A stretch of 64,000 bases of DNA, from contig NZ_JAFFSX010000031.1 in assembly GCF_017948485.1 (NCBI RefSeq), positions 1 to 64,000 of the forward strand, in the 5' to 3' direction. Position numbers and translations under genes: made by a program. The notes under the pieces were generated by a model. That model was not told the origin of the DNA. It ran no database searches and saw only the letters and a program-made list of their open reading frames with translations. This DNA comes from Streptomyces sp. GESEQ-35 (GTDB lineage Bacteria; Actinomycetota; Actinomycetes; Streptomycetales; Streptomycetaceae). Shown in pieces: positions 41,647-51,229 of this stretch (positions within the stretch are counted from its first letter, which is position 1; each line of letters begins with the position of its first letter).

Positions 41647-43596
41647 CTACCTGGACGGCGCTTCGCGCACGTCCGCCGCCCGCACGAACGCCACCCGGTG
41701 GCCGAACTGGATCTCGTAGTACTGATCCTTGCCGGTCACCACCTTGTGCGAGTCCGTCGCGAAGGTCACCGCGTAGTAGTACTCACCCGGCACCTTGTCA
41801 CCCACCACGTACTTCTGCCCCGCGAGCAGTTTGTACGGCAGTGGCGACACCGCCTGCGCGGGCACATCCGCCGGGTACGCCGCCGCCTCCGGGTACGCGC
41901 GCCCGTACACGGGAATCTCCGTCAGCCCGTCCCTGGGAGTGACGACGACACCGGAGGCCTTGACGGCCGTCGGCTGCTTCTTCGGATTCTTGAACCAGGC
42001 CTTCTGTCCCAGGTACCAGATCGCCGTCCAGTCGCCCTGCCGGCCCGCGACCGCGTACTGCTGGCCGGTGGAGACCCGTGATCCGATGTCGTTGACGTCG
42101 ATCGTCGAGTCGGCGCCCGAGGGACGCAGGCCGACGTCCTTGATCAGGGCGGAGGACTCGTCGGGCTGCGCATACAGCCGGACCGCGCTGGAGCCGTGGG
42201 CCGCGCAGGGCTCGTCCTTCGCCGTGCAGCCCGTGTAGAGGGGCCGGTGGGCGGCGTATTCGGGCAGGATCGTCACCAGGCCGCCGTCGGCTCGCGCGGT
42301 GTGCGCGAACGGGCGGCCGAGCAGGGTGAAGTAGTGCTCCCAGTCCCAGTAGGGGCCAGGGTCCGTGTGCATGCCGGGGATCGTCGACGTGGTCGGGCCC
42401 GGCACGGTGTCGTGGCCGAGGATGTGCTGCCGGTCCAGCGGGATGCCGTACTTGTCGGCCAGGTACTTCACCAGGCGGGCCGACGTCCGGTACATCGCCT
42501 CCGTGTACCAGGCGTCCGGGTTCGCCAGGAAGCCCTCGTGCTCCAGGCCGATCGACTTGGAGTTGACGTACCAGTTGCCGGCGTGCCAGCCGACGTCCTT
42601 GGCCTTGAGGTGCTGGGCGATGTGGCCGTCGGTGGAGCGCAGGGTGTAGTTCCACGACACATAGGTCGGGTCCTGCACCAGGTCGAGGACGCCTTCCCAG
42701 GCGCCCTCCGTGTCGTGGACGACGATGTAGTCGATGCTCTGTGAGGCGGGCCGGTCGGCGAGATCGTGGTTGCCGTAGTCGCCCTCGCCGAACTCCTCGT
42801 ACGGCGCCGGAATCCACTCGCAGGACACCGTCGTGGGGCACTCGGTGCCCTCGGCCGAGGCAGTACGCAGCCCCGCCCGCGCCAGCTGACCGGCCTCGGG
42901 GGCGAGGCCCGGCCGGGCGGCCAGGGTGACCAGTTGCCCGGTGTCCGTGGTGCGCTTCTCGCCGGTGCGGAGCACGTCGTACACATCGTTCGCGTACGCC
43001 GCCGCCGTCGTGGTGTCGTCGGCGGCCGAGAAGCGGGCCACCGCTGCGTACCAGTCCGCCGGGTCGTCGCTGAGCGGCCGGCCCAGGTCCTTCTGGGCGG
43101 CGGCCAGCAGCGCGGCACCGCCTGCCACATTGGCGGCCGGGTCCGTACGAAGGTCCTCGGCCGGACGCCCCGTCAGCTCCGCCGCCTTCGTCAGCGTCGT
43201 GAGGCGGGCGGGGAGTTCGGTGGGCTCCGGCACCTCGGTTTCGGGCAGCAGCGGCTTGCGGGCGCCGTCGCCGCGGGCGTCCTCGGTGCCCTCGCTGTGG
43301 TGCGGGGCAGCGGCCAGCGCGGTACGGACGTCGGTGAGGTGCATCGGGCCGTAGCCGCCGGTCACGCTCGGCGCACCGCCGTGCGTGTCCCAGCGTGACT
43401 GGAGGTAGGAGACGCCGAGGAGCACGCTCTGCGGGACGTGGTACTCGGCGGCCGCGGCGGCGAACGCCTGCTGGAGCCCGCCCGCCGGCGTCTCGGACGG
43501 TGCCGCGCCGAGGAGCGGCAGCAGCAGGGCCGCGGACGCTACTGCCTGGGCGGCTCTGCGGCGGCCTCGGTTGGGGGCGGTGGCGGATTCTCGCAA
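41647..43596 (-). CDS. Secreted N-acetylmuramoyl-L-alanine amidase (PGRP/Amidase_2)
   Basis: A 649-residue exported enzyme that cuts the amide bond between muramic acid and the peptide of peptidoglycan. The start is a TTG at 43596, with AGGAGG six bases upstream. A signal peptide covers residues 1-35 (AAQAVASAALLLPLLGAAPS). The zinc amidase domain lies about 285-430: IDYIVVHDTEGAW with the first His, GLEHEGFLANP, QHILGHDTVPG, and MHTDPGPYWDW with a further His. The N-terminal region (about 40-250) resembles an LT-like helical domain, and the C-terminal 220 residues look like beta-rich SH3-type cell-wall-binding segments. A growth- or spore-wall role is plausible but not shown. Confidence 0.9.
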   Translation of the reverse strand: MRESATAPNRGRRRAAQAVASAALLLPLLGAAPSETPAGGLQQAFAAAAAEYHVPQSVLLGVSYLQSRWDTHGGAPSVTGGYGPMHLTDVRTALAAAPHHSEGTEDARGDGARKPLLPETEVPEPTELPARLTTLTKAAELTGRPAEDLRTDPAANVAGGAALLAAAQKDLGRPLSDDPADWYAAVARFSAADDTTTAAAYANDVYDVLRTGEKRTTDTGQLVTLAARPGLAPEAGQLARAGLRTASAEGTECPTTVSCEWIPAPYEEFGEGDYGNHDLADRPASQSIDYIVVHDTEGAWEGVLDLVQDPTYVSWNYTLRSTDGHIAQHLKAKDVGWHAGNWYVNSKSIGLEHEGFLANPDAWYTEAMYRTSARLVKYLADKYGIPLDRQHILGHDTVPGPTTSTIPGMHTDPGPYWDWEHYFTLLGRPFAHTARADGGLVTILPEYAAHRPLYTGCTAKDEPCAAHGSSAVRLYAQPDESSALIKDVGLRPSGADSTIDVNDIGSRVSTGQQYAVAGRQGDWTAIWYLGQKAWFKNPKKQPTAVKASGVVVTPRDGLTEIPVYGRAYPEAAAYPADVPAQAVSPLPYKLLAGQKYVVGDKVPGEYYYAVTFATDSHKVVTGKDQYYEIQFGHRVAFVRAADVREAPSR

Positions 43597-43792
43597 AGCA
43601 GCCTCCTGGGACGGTCGAGCGCGATGAGCCGTGCGGGGCCGGGTGTGCGTCTGTGCTACCGGCCTGCCGACGATCCGTCAATCATGCCCAGAGGGAGGTG
43701 TTTTATCGTGCAATCGTAGGGTGTGGGGAGTTTCGTGGCGGCGGTGTGCAAGGGCGCGCGCCGCCACGCAGCGCCCCCCGCTCATACGAAGA

Positions 43793-43827
43793 TCCGCGGT
43801 ACGCCGATGTGCCGGGCGTACCGCGGA
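43793..43827 (-). terminator. Perfect 13-bp hairpin after the phosphotransferase gene
   Basis: TCCGCGGTACGCC at 43793-43805 pairs exactly with GGCGTACCGCGGA at 43815-43827 around a 9-nt loop. It lies 13 bp beyond the stop of the leftward gene at 43840. No T-run follows, as usual in Streptomyces. Confidence 0.6.
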
Positions 43828-43839
43828 CCGCCGTCCCCG

Positions 43840-44979
43840 TCAGCGAGTGCCGACCGCCGCGCGCACAGCCCGACGGGCCAGCTGGCAGTCGTCGTGCAGC
43901 CGCCTGAGCAGCAGCCGCTGTTCCTCGCCGGACGGCGCAGCACCCGGGTGGGCCACTCCCGGTGCCGCCGGGGTCGTGTCGTGCATCGAACGCTGCACGG
44001 CCGTCTCGTAGGTACGGATCTCCCGCGTCAGTACGAGCATCAGGTTCACCAGGAACGCGTCCCGCGAGGCAGGTCCCGCCGACTGTGCGATCTGGCTGAT
44101 CTGCCGCCGGGCCACCGGGGCGTCCCCGAGGACCGACCACAGCGTCGCCAGGTCGTACCCGGGCAGGTACCAGCCCGCGTGCTCCCAGTCCACCAGCACT
44201 GGACCGGCCGGTGACAGGAGGATGTTCGACAGCAGGGCGTCGCCGTGGCAGAACTGGCCCATGCCCTGCCGTCCCGACGAATGCGCGATGCCGTGCACCA
44301 GCTTCTGAAGATCGCCCATGTCCCGGTCGGTGAGCAGACCCAGCTCGTGGTACCGGGAGATGCGCGCCGCGTAGTCCAGTGGGGCGTCGAAGGTGCCCGC
44401 GGGCGGGCGCCAGGCGTTCAGCCGGCAGATCGCGCCGAGCGCAGTCCTGATGTCGGCACGCGGCGGAGCCTCGGCCGGGTGGCGCTGGAGAGCCGCCACC
44501 CGCCCCGGCATCCGCTCGATCACGAGCGTGCAGCTGTCCGGGTCCGCCGCGATCAGCCGGGGCACCCGCACGGGCGGGCGGTGCCGGACGAACGAGCGGT
44601 ATGCAGCTATCTCGTGCCGAAGCCGCTCGGCCCACGCCGGTGAGTGGTCGAGTAAACACTTCGCGACGGCCGTGCTGCGCCCTGTCGTCCCGACAAGGAG
44701 GACGGAGCGCCCGCTGCGGCGCAGTACCTGAACCGGAGCGAACTCCGGGCAGATGCGGTGCACCGACGCGACCGCCGTACGCAGCTGCGTGCCCTGAGGG
44801 CCGGACAAGTCGAGTCTCCCGCTGAGCGGTTGGGTGCCGAGCCCCGCGGCGCGCGGCGGCCGGCCCGCTCCGAGCCGGGGGGGCGCGGGACGCGCGGGGT
44901 CGAGATAGGGGCCGCTGCCCGCAGGGCGGGGGCGCAGCGACCGGGGCGGGGCGGACACGGAGGACGATGCTGCGTACAT
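43840..44979 (-). CDS. Aminoglycoside phosphotransferase-family kinase
   Basis: A 379-residue protein of the APH/choline-kinase fold. The ATG at 44979 is chosen; it has only AAGGGA further upstream. The catalytic motif FCHGDALLSNILL near 271-283 carries the Asp and Asn, and VDWEHAGWYLPGYDLA near 292-307 is the metal-binding block. The N-terminal 70 residues are Pro/Arg-rich and probably disordered. It is divergent from the NsdA/NsdB-type regulator across 233 bp. The substrate could be a sugar, choline-like compound or antibiotic; pairing with a developmental regulator hints at a housekeeping or signalling role rather than resistance. Confidence 0.82.
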   Translation of the reverse strand: MYAASSSVSAPPRSLRPRPAGSGPYLDPARPAPPRLGAGRPPRAAGLGTQPLSGRLDLSGPQGTQLRTAVASVHRICPEFAPVQVLRRSGRSVLLVGTTGRSTAVAKCLLDHSPAWAERLRHEIAAYRSFVRHRPPVRVPRLIAADPDSCTLVIERMPGRVAALQRHPAEAPPRADIRTALGAICRLNAWRPPAGTFDAPLDYAARISRYHELGLLTDRDMGDLQKLVHGIAHSSGRQGMGQFCHGDALLSNILLSPAGPVLVDWEHAGWYLPGYDLATLWSVLGDAPVARRQISQIAQSAGPASRDAFLVNLMLVLTREIRTYETAVQRSMHDTTPAAPGVAHPGAAPSGEEQRLLLRRLHDDCQLARRAVRAAVGTR

Positions 44980-45212
44980 GGGCGAAACAGATCCCTTCGT
45001 GTGCCTGCGACGACGTTGCGCTACCCGGCCCGGCCCCTCGGGTGCACCCTGGGGAATGTCCCTCGGCAACCGGGTCGGGGTGGCGCGTTCCTACCTGACA
45101 CCCGTTGCCCAGTGGCACACCATCTGGCGCACCCTGGCGAACCGTGGCGAATAGTCGCCCGGCAACTCTCACCGGGCTACATTCAACTCAGCCGAGAACC
45201 TGGGGGCTTGAC

Positions 45213-46703
45213 GTGAGCGGAGAACCCAACACCCGCCTATCGGACCTGTTCGGCCTGGCCGGCTGGTCCAAGGGTGAACTCGCGAGGCTGGTCAACCGGC
45301 AGGCGGCGGCCATGGGCCACCCACAGCTGTCGACCGACACCTCACGGGTGCGGCGTTGGATCGACGTGGGAGAGATCCCGCGCGATCCGGTGCCGCGGGT
45401 GCTGGCGGCCCTGTTCACAGAGCGTCTCGGCCGTGTCGTGACCATCGAGGACCTCGGTCTGGTCCGGCACGGGCGTACGGGGAAACGGCAGAGCGGCGGG
45501 AGTGTGGAACATCCCGACGGTGTGCCGTGGGCGCCCGAACGGACTGCCGCGGTCCTCACCGAATTCACGGGAATGGACCTCATGCTCAACCGACGCGGCT
45601 TGGTGGGCGCGGGTGCCGCGCTCGCCGCGGGATCAGCACTCAGCAGCGCCATGCACGACTGGCTGCACACCGATCCGACCCTCTCGGCCGACGCTCCCGA
45701 CATCGACAATCCCCTGCACGCCGACCCCGCTGGGTTCGACCGCTATGAGGCCGCCCCCATCGGGTCGCAGGAGATCGAGGAACTGGAGCGCTCGGTCGAG
45801 GTGTTCCGAGCCTGGGACGCGGCCCGCGGCGGCGGGTTGCAACGCAAGGCCGTCGTGGGTCAGCTCAACGAAGTGGGCGGCATGCTCGCCTACCGTCACC
45901 CCGAACATCTCCAGCGACGCCTGTGGGGCGTCGCCGCCAACCTCGCCGTACTCGCAGGCTGGATGTCGCATGACGTCGGCCTGGAGCCCACGGCCCAGAA
46001 GTACTTCGTCATCGCCGCCCATGCGGCCCGTGAGGGCGGCGACCGGCCCCGCGCCGGGGAGGCGCTCTCCCGAGCGGCTCGCCAGATGGTGCATCTGGGC
46101 CGGCCCGACGACGCACTCGACCTGATGAAGCTCGCCAAGTCCGGCTCCGGCGAAGAGGTGCTGCCGCGCACCCGGGCGATGCTCTACACCATCGAGGCCT
46201 GGGCACAGGCGTCGATGGGCAAGGGGCAGGCGATGCGCCGCACCCTCGGACAGGCGGAGGACCTCTTCGTCTCCGACCGGGGCGACGTGCCGCCGCCGAG
46301 CTGGATGCAGATGTTCAAGGAGGAGGACCTGTACGGCATGCAGGCCCTGGCCTACCGCACCCTGGCCGAGCACGAGCCGGGTGCGGCCGCGCACGCCCAG
46401 CACTACGCGGAGAAGGCCCTGGCCCTGCGGATCGACGGGCGGCAGCGGTCGAAGATCTTCGACTATCTGTCCATGGCCTCCGCCTGCTTCATCTCGGACG
46501 ACCCCGAACAGGCCGACAGGTACGCGCGGTTGGCCCTGATGTCGATGGGATCCAACTCCTCCCATCGCACCTGGGACCGGCTGCGCCAGATGTACCGGCT
46601 CACCGCCGAGTACTCCAGTTATCCGAGGATCAGCGAACTGCGGGAGGAGATCAAGCTCGCGCTGCCGAAGCCGGTGAAGGGCGGTAACAGCGCACGGGCA
46701 TAG
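45213..46703 (+). CDS. NsdA/NsdB-type TPR regulator of differentiation
   Basis: A 496-residue protein starting at GTG 45213 (VSGEPNTRLSDLFGLAGWSK) with a GGGGG site upstream. The opening 100 residues contain a degenerate helix-turn-helix (ELARLVNRQA...TSRVRRWIDVGEIPRDPVP), and the long C-terminal part from about 190 is built of helical TPR-like units. This layout is that of NsdA/NsdB proteins of S. coelicolor, negative regulators of antibiotic production and sporulation. A hydrophobic stretch near 130-155 (RRGLVGAGAALAAGSALSSAM) resembles a Tat-like motif found within this family. Identification is by memory of the family. It is convergent with the SpoIIE-type phosphatase (18 bp apart). Confidence 0.78.
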   Translation: MSGEPNTRLSDLFGLAGWSKGELARLVNRQAAAMGHPQLSTDTSRVRRWIDVGEIPRDPVPRVLAALFTERLGRVVTIEDLGLVRHGRTGKRQSGGSVEHPDGVPWAPERTAAVLTEFTGMDLMLNRRGLVGAGAALAAGSALSSAMHDWLHTDPTLSADAPDIDNPLHADPAGFDRYEAAPIGSQEIEELERSVEVFRAWDAARGGGLQRKAVVGQLNEVGGMLAYRHPEHLQRRLWGVAANLAVLAGWMSHDVGLEPTAQKYFVIAAHAAREGGDRPRAGEALSRAARQMVHLGRPDDALDLMKLAKSGSGEEVLPRTRAMLYTIEAWAQASMGKGQAMRRTLGQAEDLFVSDRGDVPPPSWMQMFKEEDLYGMQALAYRTLAEHEPGAAAHAQHYAEKALALRIDGRQRSKIFDYLSMASACFISDDPEQADRYARLALMSMGSNSSHRTWDRLRQMYRLTAEYSSYPRISELREEIKLALPKPVKGGNSARA

Positions 46704-46721
46704 GGAGACCGTGCCGTTGGT

Positions 46722-48152
46722 TCAGTCCGCCACCCGGGCGATGAGCACGCAGGCGTCGTCCTCGCGCTCGAACTCGCCCAGCTCCTCCAGGACCGTCCGT
46801 ACGCAGTCCTGTGCGGTGCGCGCCTCGCGGAAGCGGGGTGCCAGGTCGAGGAGCCGGTGCACGGCCTCAACCCGGCTGCGCCTGGGCACCAGTCCGTCCG
46901 TGTGCAGCAGGAGCAGGTCGCCCGCCTCAAGGGTCTCTTCGGCCTGTTCGTAGGCGGCGCCCGAGGTCGCGCCGAGCAGGACGCCGTCCGGTGCGTCCAG
47001 TGTGCGCCCCGTCCCGTTGCGGAACAGCAGCGGGGCGGGGTGCCCTGCCTGCGCCCACGTCAGCTTGCGGGTTGCGGGCCGGTAGCGGCAGCAGACGGCG
47101 CTGCCCAGGGCCGGCTGCACGGTGGCGTCGAGCAACTGGTTGAGCCAGGACATCAGCTGCCCGGGCTCGGTGCCCGCCATCGCCATCCCGCGCAGCGCGC
47201 CCAGCAGCATCGCCATGCCCGATGTCACGGCGACGCCGTGTCCGGTCAGGTCGCCCACGCTCAAGAGTGTGTCGCCGTCGGCCAGTTGGAGCGCGTCGTA
47301 CCAGTCGCCGCCGATCAGCGCGCTCGTCGACGACGGAAGGTAGTGGGCCGCGAGATCCAGGCTCTCGGCGCCCTGGTGCGGGAGCCGCAGGGAACCGCGC
47401 CACGGCGGCAGCACGGCTTCCTGAAGCTCGACCGCCAGCCGGTGCTCGGTCTGCGCGCGCTGCCGCTGGCGTTGCAGCGAGTCACGGGTCTCGCTCACCG
47501 TCCGCTGGCTGCGCCGCAGTTCGCTGACATCGCGCAGTACGGCCCACATCGAGGCGGTGCTGCCGTCGGCGTCGAGCACGGGCTCGCCCATCATGTGCAC
47601 GGTCCGTACGCCGCCGTCCGGACGTACGACGCGGAACTCCCCGTCGATGGGCTTCGCGTCGACGAGGCAGTCGGTGACCATCGCCGTCAGCCTCGGCCGG
47701 TCCTCGTCGAGCACCAGGGACGGCAGCTCGTCGAGGGTGAGCGGGGGAGCGGCGGGGTCGCGGCCCAGGATCTGGAAGAGCTCACCGGACCAACTGGCCC
47801 CGTCCGTCAGCAGGTTCCACTCCGCGCTGCCGACCCGGCTCAGCAGCGAGCCGCGCCGGGGAGCGGGCGGCACGGCACGGACTGCGGACACGGGCTCGGG
47901 TGCCACGGTGACGGGCGGCGGGCCCTCCCGGAGCTGGGCCAAGTGGGCGTCCAGATCGTTGAGTTGGTGCAGTGCCAGGTCGTACAGGGCGCGCTGCCAC
48001 CGCTCCTGGGGATCCGATCCCTCGCTCTGGGCATCCCGCCGTACGGCGTCCATGTCGCCCTTGAGCTGCCGCGTCTGCGATATGAGCGCGTCGACCGAGC
48101 CGCGTCCGGGCGGCTGGCCGGCTGGGCGGTCCGCAGAGAGATGGGACGGCAT
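46722..48152 (-). CDS. PAS-domain PP2C (SpoIIE-type) protein phosphatase
   Basis: A 476-residue protein starting at ATG 48152 with GGAG seven bases upstream. After a helical N-terminus, a PAS-like domain lies about 100-225 (VGSAEWNLLTDGASWSGELF ... FRVVRPDGGVRTVHMMGEP). A coiled segment follows, then the PP2C/SpoIIE catalytic domain (about 250-475) with metal-binding Asp in IGGDWYDA and VGDLTGHG. The last Asp lies in LHTDGLVPRRS. In Streptomyces such phosphatases dephosphorylate anti-anti-sigma factors and so switch stress or developmental sigma factors. No anti-sigma gene is adjacent. The sensed signal is unknown. Confidence 0.9.
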   Translation of the reverse strand: MPSHLSADRPAGQPPGRGSVDALISQTRQLKGDMDAVRRDAQSEGSDPQERWQRALYDLALHQLNDLDAHLAQLREGPPPVTVAPEPVSAVRAVPPAPRRGSLLSRVGSAEWNLLTDGASWSGELFQILGRDPAAPPLTLDELPSLVLDEDRPRLTAMVTDCLVDAKPIDGEFRVVRPDGGVRTVHMMGEPVLDADGSTASMWAVLRDVSELRRSQRTVSETRDSLQRQRQRAQTEHRLAVELQEAVLPPWRGSLRLPHQGAESLDLAAHYLPSSTSALIGGDWYDALQLADGDTLLSVGDLTGHGVAVTSGMAMLLGALRGMAMAGTEPGQLMSWLNQLLDATVQPALGSAVCCRYRPATRKLTWAQAGHPAPLLFRNGTGRTLDAPDGVLLGATSGAAYEQAEETLEAGDLLLLHTDGLVPRRSRVEAVHRLLDLAPRFREARTAQDCVRTVLEELGEFEREDDACVLIARVAD

Positions 48153-48533
48153 CAGGCACTCCGAGGGGGACGGTACGACCAAGGCGGACGGAGGGACCGT
48201 TACGACTCTCGCACAGCCCGCGACGCCCTGTAAGGGATTTGGCAACACACGATACGGTGGTGCTCCTGGCATATGCCACAGTCTTCAGGGCGTGAGCGTG
48301 CGGTGCGAATGGTGTACGTCGCCCACGGGTCAAGTCGTAGGCAGCGTACGTGACTTGACTGATCGACGCGGGCTCCGGGCCGACTTTCAGGTGCGTGTTC
48401 GATGGGCACTTGTTCGCGTGATGCAGGTCACACAAACTTGTTCGGCGTTTCGCGTAATGCAAAGGGCACCTGCGGGGTCGTAAGAGCACACCGGCACAAC
48501 AGGCCGACCTCTCACCCGCAGTGGAGACCGACC
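48153..48533. other. 381-bp divergent intergenic region with a 12-bp palindrome
   Basis: No gene is seen between the SpoIIE phosphatase and SsgA-like starts. A perfect 12-bp palindrome, TGGCATATGCCA, is at 48267-48278. The region is less GC-rich than the surrounding genes, as expected for a double promoter, but no canonical pair of -10/-35 boxes stands out. Confidence 0.4.
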
Positions 48534-48947
48534 ATGGACATCAGCCTCGAGCAGCCCGCCCGCGCCCACCTGATCACGGCCGAGGAGCAGGAGCTGCCTG
48601 TGCCCGCCACGCTCCGCTACACCTCCGCGGATCCGTTGGCCGTGCACATCGACTTCCCGCCCGAGGTCGCCCTCGACGGCGAGGGAGCCACCTGGACCTT
48701 CGGCCGTGACCTGCTCGAGGCCGGGCTGCGCGGCCCGGCGGGAAGCGGCGACGTGCACATCTGGCCGTGCGGAGGCGCCCGGACGATCATGGAGTTCCAC
48801 TCGCCGTACGGACTGGCCCTGCTTCAGTTCGACACGCCGGCCCTGCGCCGCTTCCTGCTGCGCACGTTCGCCGCGGTCGCGCCGGGGCAGGAGGACGTCG
48901 GCGCCGCCGTCGAAGCCGGCCTGGGCACCCTGTTCGGGAGCGTCTGA
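48534..48947 (+). CDS. SsgA-like (SALP) sporulation/cell-division regulator
   Basis: A 137-residue protein with the SsgA-family pattern: PVPATLRYTSADPLAVHIDF near 23-42, WTFGRDLLEAGLRGPAGSGDVHIWP near 54-78, and an LRRFLLRTFAAVAPGQE stretch near 103-119. SALPs occur only in sporulating actinomycetes; SsgA and SsgB position FtsZ for septation, while others affect spore-wall assembly and separation. The sequence is not SsgB itself (it differs at the N-terminus and lacks the SsgB ending), so it is a paralogue. ATG 48534 with GTGGAG upstream. The neighbouring genes do not tell which SALP it is. Confidence 0.9.
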   Translation: MDISLEQPARAHLITAEEQELPVPATLRYTSADPLAVHIDFPPEVALDGEGATWTFGRDLLEAGLRGPAGSGDVHIWPCGGARTIMEFHSPYGLALLQFDTPALRRFLLRTFAAVAPGQEDVGAAVEAGLGTLFGSV

Positions 48948-48960
48948 GTGCGGTGCGGCT

Positions 48961-49980
48961 TCAGCGGCCGACGTACAGATCCGGGCGCGGGGCGAGGTCC
49001 ACGGCAACGCGGGCGCCGGTCTCCAGCGACCGGACCCCGGCCTCGGCGACAACGGAGGCCGCGTAGCCGTCCCAGACCGCGGGACCGGTGACCCGTCCCT
49101 GCCGGGTGGCGTCGACCCAGGCCTGCACCTCGCGGTCGTAGGCGTCCGCGAACCGTACGACGTAGTCCTGCGCCACCTCCTCGCGGGCAGCGCCGTCGGT
49201 CGTGACGAGCATGGTGTGCCCCTCGCCGATCCGGGCGCTGCCCCGTTCGCAGACGGCCTCGCAGCGCACCTGGTAGCCGAACCCGCAGTTGACGAAGACC
49301 TCCACGTCGACGAGGGCGCCACGCTCGGTCTCGAAGAGCACGAACTGCGGGTCCAGGAGACCCTCGGGGGCGTCGGCGGAGGACCGTGGACGCAGCACGG
49401 TCACCGCGGTCAGCTCCTGCCCGAGCAGCCAGCGGGCCGCGTCGATCTCGTGCGAGACGGAGCTGTTGATCAGCATCGCGGAGGTGAAGCCGGGCGGCGA
49501 GGACACATTGCGGTGCGTGCAGTGCAGCATCAGCGGGCGCCCCAGCCGACCGCCGTCCAGCAGCGCCTTGAGCTGCCGGTACTCGGCGTCGTACCGCCGC
49601 ATGAACCCGATCTGGGCCAGCCGTCGCCCGAGTCGTGCCTCCGCCTCCACCACGCGGAGGGCGCCCTTGGCGTCGGGCACCATGGGCTTCTCGCACAGCA
49701 CCGGAAGCCCGCGCGCGAACGCGGCGAGCAGCGCCTCCTCGTGTGCCGGGCCGGGCGAGGCGATCAGTACGGCCTCGACGCCGGGCGCGTCGAGCGCGGC
49801 CGCCGGCTCGGTGTGCACCGCGACCCCCTCGATCCCGGCCACCGCCTCCTTTGCCCGCGTGGTGTCGGGGTCGGCCACGGCGGCGATGCGCGCCCCGCTC
49901 ACCACCCGGTCGATCCGACGTATGTGGTCGGCCCCCATGTGTCCGGCACCCAGTACCGCAACGCCCAAAAGGTCACCCAC
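48961..49980 (-). CDS. Gfo/Idh/MocA-family oxidoreductase (inositol dehydrogenase-like)
   Basis: A 339-residue NAD(P)-dependent oxidoreductase starting at GTG 49980 with GGGAG upstream (VGDLLGVAVLGAGHMGADH). The dinucleotide motif is GAGHMG, followed by AAVADPD at the end of the second strand, and the CEKPMVPD motif near 94-101 holds the catalytic Lys. HEIDAARWLLG near 176-186 carries the conserved Asp and His of inositol dehydrogenases and relatives. It probably oxidises a cyclitol or sugar. No other inositol or sugar catabolism genes are beside it, so the true substrate is unknown. It is convergent with the SsgA-like gene, 13 bp away. Confidence 0.85.
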   Translation of the reverse strand: MGDLLGVAVLGAGHMGADHIRRIDRVVSGARIAAVADPDTTRAKEAVAGIEGVAVHTEPAAALDAPGVEAVLIASPGPAHEEALLAAFARGLPVLCEKPMVPDAKGALRVVEAEARLGRRLAQIGFMRRYDAEYRQLKALLDGGRLGRPLMLHCTHRNVSSPPGFTSAMLINSSVSHEIDAARWLLGQELTAVTVLRPRSSADAPEGLLDPQFVLFETERGALVDVEVFVNCGFGYQVRCEAVCERGSARIGEGHTMLVTTDGAAREEVAQDYVVRFADAYDREVQAWVDATRQGRVTGPAVWDGYAASVVAEAGVRSLETGARVAVDLAPRPDLYVGR

Positions 49981-50042
49981 GTGCGCGCTCCCTTGTCGCC
50001 GACTGTCTCCGGCGAAGGGTAGACGCGGGAAGCGCGGGACCG

Positions 50043-51137
50043 TCAGTAGCGCAGTACTCCCGCGATCCCGTCGGCGTCGGCCAGGGTGCCGTCCGGTACG
50101 AAGCGGACCTCGGCGCCGGTCTCCAGGCACTGCTCGACGATCTCGTCCACGATGTCCTCCCGGGCGTCGAGGTCACCGCTCTCGGCCGGGATCAGGTGGT
50201 CGCCGTCGTCGCGGACCGTGGCCCGGTAGTTCTCCTCGACGGCGAGCAGCCGCACCCGTGCCTCGCGGGCGTTCTGCCAGACCTCGTCCAGGCCGGCCGC
50301 GAACGCCCGCCGCCCGCGCGCCGATTCGAGTTCCCGGGACACTTCGTCGGTGCTCTTGCGGTCCTCGGCGGCCACCAGCGGCCGTACCGCCTGCCATACG
50401 GCGTCGGGCGTGCCGTGCGCGAGTCCGCCGTGCGCGATGTGCACCGCGTCCCTGGTGACGCTGCCGACCTCGTCCAGCGCGGACAGCGCGGCCTGCTCAC
50501 CGGTGATGTACAGCGGCCGCAGGTCGTCCCGGAGGATCTTGCTCATCGCGGTGTCGGCGTCGCGCAGGAAGTGGCGGGTGCCCTCGTCACGGAAGGTGCT
50601 CGGCAGATCGCCGATCCGCTCCTGGCGCTCGGCGTCGAAGTTGTCGAAGGACCGGGTCAGCGGGAAGCCGCCGGCGCGGACCTCGGCGACCCGGTCGGTG
50701 CCGCCGTTCCACAGCGTGATGCGGTCGGCGGAGACCGACAGCACCCAGAACGGCCGCTCGGCGGCCTGCGCCGAGACGAGGTTCCTGGTCAGGAAGGTGT
50801 CCGCCAGCACCACCCGCTCGGGCACCGGACGGCCCAGCGACCACACCTGGTGCTCACCAGGTGCGGCGAAGATCACCAGGCCGTCCTCGGCATGCGTGAG
50901 GTCGACCTCGGCGAGGGCCTGGTCGAGCTGTCGTTCGACGTCGGCACGGCGGTCCCGGCTGACCCCGGGATCGGACTCCAGCTGCTTCTTGGCCGCGGCC
51001 ACGACATTGCGCAGCCGCACCGGGTCCTGGGCCTTCTCCGGCTCGCGGCGGTGCGTCGGCGTCAGCACGGACACCGCCGGATACGGGCGCGGGCGGCGCA
51101 GTTCGGTGAGGGTCGCGGGGCTGAGTGCGTGCTCCAT
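50043..51137 (-). CDS. BaeRF3-domain protein
   Basis: A 364-residue protein related to the core of archaeal/eukaryotic release factor eRF1, in the bacterial group called BaeRF3. Conserved features are the opening PYPAVSVLTPTHRREPEK near 21-38, SVSADRITLWNGG near 140, and the AAVEDRKSTDEV-like segment with invariant charged residues near 250. A role in ribosome-associated regulation or toxin-like translation control has been proposed for the family but not demonstrated. The ATG at 51137 has a poor ribosome site; an upstream ATG at 51194 adds 19 residues. It lies between the oxidoreductase and the peptidase, all leftward. Confidence 0.78.
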   Translation of the reverse strand: MEHALSPATLTELRRPRPYPAVSVLTPTHRREPEKAQDPVRLRNVVAAAKKQLESDPGVSRDRRADVERQLDQALAEVDLTHAEDGLVIFAAPGEHQVWSLGRPVPERVVLADTFLTRNLVSAQAAERPFWVLSVSADRITLWNGGTDRVAEVRAGGFPLTRSFDNFDAERQERIGDLPSTFRDEGTRHFLRDADTAMSKILRDDLRPLYITGEQAALSALDEVGSVTRDAVHIAHGGLAHGTPDAVWQAVRPLVAAEDRKSTDEVSRELESARGRRAFAAGLDEVWQNAREARVRLLAVEENYRATVRDDGDHLIPAESGDLDAREDIVDEIVEQCLETGAEVRFVPDGTLADADGIAGVLRY

Positions 51138-51229
51138 AAGAGCACGATAGGCCTGATTGTCCGATCGGGCACTTGGGGTAACTAATTTGGGCATTGGGGT
51201 TAGTTCATCGCCGGTGTGTGACACGGCGT

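Noticed and set aside
48421..48533. A rightward frame extending the SsgA-like gene upstream to 48402
   Set aside because: The SsgA-family pattern begins just after ATG 48534, which has its own ribosome site, and the upstream stretch has no coding character.
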